Under the pieces are notes generated by a model that had not been told where the DNA came from, did no database searches, and saw nothing but the letters and a program-made list of their open reading frames with translations. The position numbers and the translations under genes are program-made. Of a stretch of DNA of 64,000 bases, positions 61,507 to 64,000 are shown piece by piece. Source of the DNA: Littorina saxatilis (lineage: Eukaryota > Mollusca > Gastropoda > Littorinimorpha > Littorinidae); NCBI RefSeq assembly GCF_037325665.1, contig NC_090246.1, positions 92,992,486 through 93,056,485 of the forward strand, read 5' to 3'. Each line of letters opens with the position of its first letter. Position 1 is the first letter of the stretch.

Positions 61507-61691
61507 GTGCAGAATATGGATGCAATTCACAAGGCGAGAGGACTTTGAAAAGCTGCAGCCAGCTGATGTTCAAGGTCTCAAGCTTTGTACTGATCACTTT
61601 GAGGCCAACCAGTAAAACAATCCTGCAGAGAGGATCACTTGTGTGGAATGCTGTCCCGACATTGTTTGCAGTGCCCAATCCACCACCGAAG
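61507..61691 (+). pseudogene. THAP-type zinc finger remnant, C-terminal half
   Basis: After an AG at 61505-61506 the frame reads CRIWMQFTRREDFEKLQPAD and then LCTDHFEANQ, followed by TAA at about 61615. The Trp and the CxxH (CTDH) are the conserved second half of a THAP domain. The closing AVPTLF motif is present only in another frame (WNAVPTLFAVPNPPPK, about 61645-61691), so at least one frame change separates it. A weak donor, AAG then GTTATT, follows at 61692. Confidence 0.6.
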
Positions 61692-62610
61692 GTTATTTAT
61701 TTATTGGTTTTAGGTTTTTGCAAACCAATGAAGCACACTATTAAATGCAGGTTGAGTAATGACAAGTTTGAGGCTGATGTAAGAATTGAAAAAAACCAGC
61801 ATTGTTCCCATCAAATAATGCCTGTTTGCATTTAGCGCAAAAAAATGATAAGGCCAACAAAAAAAAGTTACTTATTTTGGATCGACGTCTTGATTATGAT
61901 GATATGATGAACTTATTTTGCCAAAAAACAGCCCCAAATGGCAAAAAAAGTATAGGGTCGGCGTCAACAACAAAAAAGTTGTATGTTTCTGGTCACCTGA
62001 CCCTACCTATGTTTTCCCGACGACCCTAGACTTTTATTTTGCATTTTCAAAAATAAAAGGGGTATTCGAAAATCAATTGTTTTCCTGTTTTTCAACAAAA
62101 TAAGTTAAAAAGATGGTTTAAAAAAAAAAAGTTTAGAAAAAAAATCTCCACCTTTAGTCATGTTAGGCCACAAAAAAAGTCTGTTTAAGGTAACATAGGC
62201 CCCCCAAAAATTGCGTCGGTAGGTCGGCTTTTTATTTTTGTATTTTAGCCATCTGAATATTTTAATTTCATTTTTTAATGCCCCAAAAAAAGTCTAGGGC
62301 CGGTGGGAAAAAAATAGGGTCGGTCCGGATACTGTAAACAGATTATTTTTTGTTTTGCCTTACGAGAAACATACACTTTTTTGTGTGGCCTAAGACCAAT
62401 GCCATGAAATTGGGAGAATTGTTTCATTGTGACTGGGTGTTGGTTGTGAGTTTGTCAGTTAAAGAGTAGCTACAAATGAAGCCAGCACCGACCTGTCGCC
62501 TGATGCACAAATTGTTCAACCAGGTAAGAGATTTTTAACCATGAAGAACACCCTGACATCAAAAAATGTTTAAACCCATCCATTACATAGTTGATAATTG
62601 CTGTATAGGG
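61692..62610. other. No gene recognised
   Basis: A-rich sequence. Words such as AGGGTCGG and ACCCTA recur in both directions at 61950-62340, suggesting a decayed foldback repeat. No supported exon. Confidence 0.4.
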
Positions 62611-62980
62611 TGACGGGCGCTGTGGCGGGGTGGTAAGACGTCGGTCTATTAACTCGGAAGGTCGAGGGTTCGAATCCCGGTCGCGGCCGCCTGGTGGGTT
62701 AAGTGTGGAGATGTTTCCGATCTCCCAGGTCAACTTATGTGCAGACCTGCTAGTGACTTATCCCCCTTGGTGTGTACACGCAAGCACAAGATCTTGTAAT
62801 CCATGTCAGAGTTCGGTGGGTTTTAGAAACACAAAAATACCCCGCACGCTTCCTCCGAAAGCGGCGTATGGCTGCCTAAATGGCGGGGTAAAAACGATCA
62901 TACACGTAAAATTCCACTTGTGCAAAAAAAATGAGTGCACGTGGGAGTTTCAGCCCACGAGCGCAGAAGAAGAAGAAGAA
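62611..62980 (+). mobile_element. tRNA-derived SINE with (GAA)n tail, second head type
   Basis: The head (GCGGGGTGGTAAGACGTCGG and B box GGGTTCGAATCCC near 62667) differs from that at 19513, but the 3' body is the same (GTATGGCTGCCTAAATGGCG, (GAA)n tail). A perfect 11-bp target duplication GCTGTATAGGG lies at 62600-62610 and 62981-62991. Confidence 0.9.
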
Positions 62981-63076
62981 GCTGTATAGGGCGGATGCAT
63001 GGATGGATGAAATTGTACCTGTAGTTCCAACACGTAAAGATGGGAAACATATCCTGTTAGAGGCATGGTGTAACAA

Positions 63077-63192
63077 GAAACAATTAAGTGGCTCTATTCC
63101 CATCCCCCCCCCCCCCCCCCTTTCCCCGTCGCGATATAAGCTTCGTGGTTGAAAACGACGTTAAACACCAAATAAAGAAAGAAAGAAAGAGG
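63077..63192 (+). mobile_element. 5'-truncated SINE, same family as 57482
   Basis: AGAAACAATTAAGTGGCTCT, a poly-C run, CCCCGTCGCGATATAAGC, GAAAACGACGTTAAACACCA and (AAAG)n. Confidence 0.7.
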
Positions 63193-63231
63193 CATGGTGT
63201 GTGAGGAGTTTACCTGGTACTGTTGTCCTAA

Positions 63232-63300
63232 TCAATCAGTCAATCAATCAATCAATATGAAGCTTATATAGCGCGTATTCCGTGGGTACAGTTCTAATGG
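63232..63300 (-). repeat. SINE-type 3' end fragment
   Basis: (CAAT)n then ATATAGCGCGTATTCCGTGG, inverse of 10910-10965. Confidence 0.55.
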
Positions 63301-63501
63301 CCTCACCCATTCAGTACCAAACAAGGTCAATTCCATCATTGTTCCACATCGTATCCATAGTTGCTAATACACTTCATTTCTGGCCTGCCTTCCTACGCTA
63401 TTGTTTATTTTCATTTTGTGATTTAATTACACGTGTTTTAATTTCTTCCAGGTTGTAACTTGTTATGGTTATGTTATTTTATGTGTGTTTTCTTTTTTTA
63501 G

Positions 63502-63848
63502 ATGACATTCAGGCGATCCTGGAGGACATAGGATGTAAAGCATCAAAGTCGTCATCTTCCCCATCCCCTCGTGAAGCGGAACTTTGGCAGAAGGTCAACA
63601 AACTGAGGAGCAAGGTTTTCCGATTTATAGAAAAGAAAACGATGGAACCCCGTGTAAAACGAGCGAGTAAATTAGCCAAGCCTCCCAAGAAAGACTTTGT
63701 AGTAGAACAGTTGTCTCATATATTATCAGGCGAGGCGAGCTATTTTGCCATTTATGCCTGTTACATATTTACCGGTTATCTGCTGCTGTGTCCAATCCTG
63801 GCAGAGACGGGAACGCATGTTACCAAGGAGCTGAAGGAGAGTCAATGA
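63502..63848 (+). CDS. Candidate terminal exon, unknown protein
   Basis: The acceptor is a T-rich tract ending TTTTTTTAG at 63501. Reading in phase 1 the exon encodes about 115 residues, DDIQAILEDIGCKASK onward, with a Ser/Pro-rich part, a charged helix (ELWQKVNKLRSKVFRFIEKK), a basic RVKRASKLAKPPKKDF part and a hydrophobic stretch (YFAIYACYIFTGYLLLCPIL), ending at TGA 63846-63848. The Lys/Arg-rich helix followed by a VVEQLSHILSGEA segment resembles in layout the region after the THAP domain in THAP and P-element-type proteins, and the exon lies 1.8 kb downstream of the THAP pieces on the same strand. That link is inference; the phases of the visible pieces do not match directly. No supported gene symbol. 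Confidence 0.45.
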
Positions 63849-63893
63849 GATGAGAGAATGTGATTAACAATTGCCAACTCTCTCCGTACAAAG

Positions 63894-64000
63894 AGGGTCC
63901 AAAATTGTATAAAAAAAATAGATGGTAGGCAATTCAAAATTAAAAAAAGGACTCTCGGAGCATGGACTACCATCTATATTTGGATACAATTTTGGACCCT
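63894..64000. mobile_element. Hairpin MITE at the window edge
   Basis: Inverted arms AGGGTCCAAAATTGTAT plus ATAGATGGTAG at 63894-63929 and the complement ending exactly at 64000, about 34 paired bases per arm with few mismatches. It may continue beyond the window. Confidence 0.7.

Overview
The window reads as invertebrate nuclear DNA, most likely from a marine gastropod mollusc (a caenogastropod such as a periwinkle). This is inferred from two intron-split secreted C1q-domain genes, a family greatly expanded in molluscs, and from the types and density of tRNA-derived SINEs, MITEs, minisatellites and very long CA/GA microsatellites. Gene density is very low and nothing looks prokaryotic.

Genes. 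Two head-to-tail C1q-domain genes lie on the minus strand. Gene 1 (22781 to 20333) has two exons: signal peptide plus a short coiled coil, then the C1q domain; 215 aa predicted. Gene 2 (43074 to 24696) has the same two-exon plan and the same phase-1 intron, but its coiled-coil stalk is a run of thirteen 21-residue repeats plus a partial fourteenth; 464 aa predicted. Its intron is about 17 kb. At the right end, pieces of a THAP-type zinc finger (60022-60148 and 61507-61691) are broken by an in-frame stop and a frame change, and a candidate coding exon follows at 63502-63848.

Layout. 1-20 kb: SINEs, a 24-bp minisatellite split by a SINE, a 31-bp minisatellite bounded by inverted repeats, four copies of an ~860-bp repeat (called repeat A here), and a four-deep nest of insertions at 14709-18684. 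20-25 kb: C1q gene 1 and the C1q exon of gene 2. 25.6-29.2 kb: a 3.5-kb foldback element with 714-bp inverted arms and a 5-bp flanking duplication. 30-42 kb: an array of ~324-bp monomers with a 2.3-kb higher-order duplication. Both of the last two lie inside the gene 2 intron. 43-60 kb: microsatellites, further repeat A and hairpin-element copies, and a TA-flanked MITE whose empty site is preserved at 21123. 60-64 kb: THAP remnant, SINEs with clear target duplications, one exon, and a hairpin MITE at the window edge.

The two C1q genes are probably tandem paralogs for secreted oligomeric lectin-like proteins that differ mainly in stalk length. Most of the remaining structure is mobile DNA. Several insertions can be read base by base because interrupted and uninterrupted copies both occur in this window. 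All calls are from reading the sequence; splice sites and repeat limits were judged by eye.
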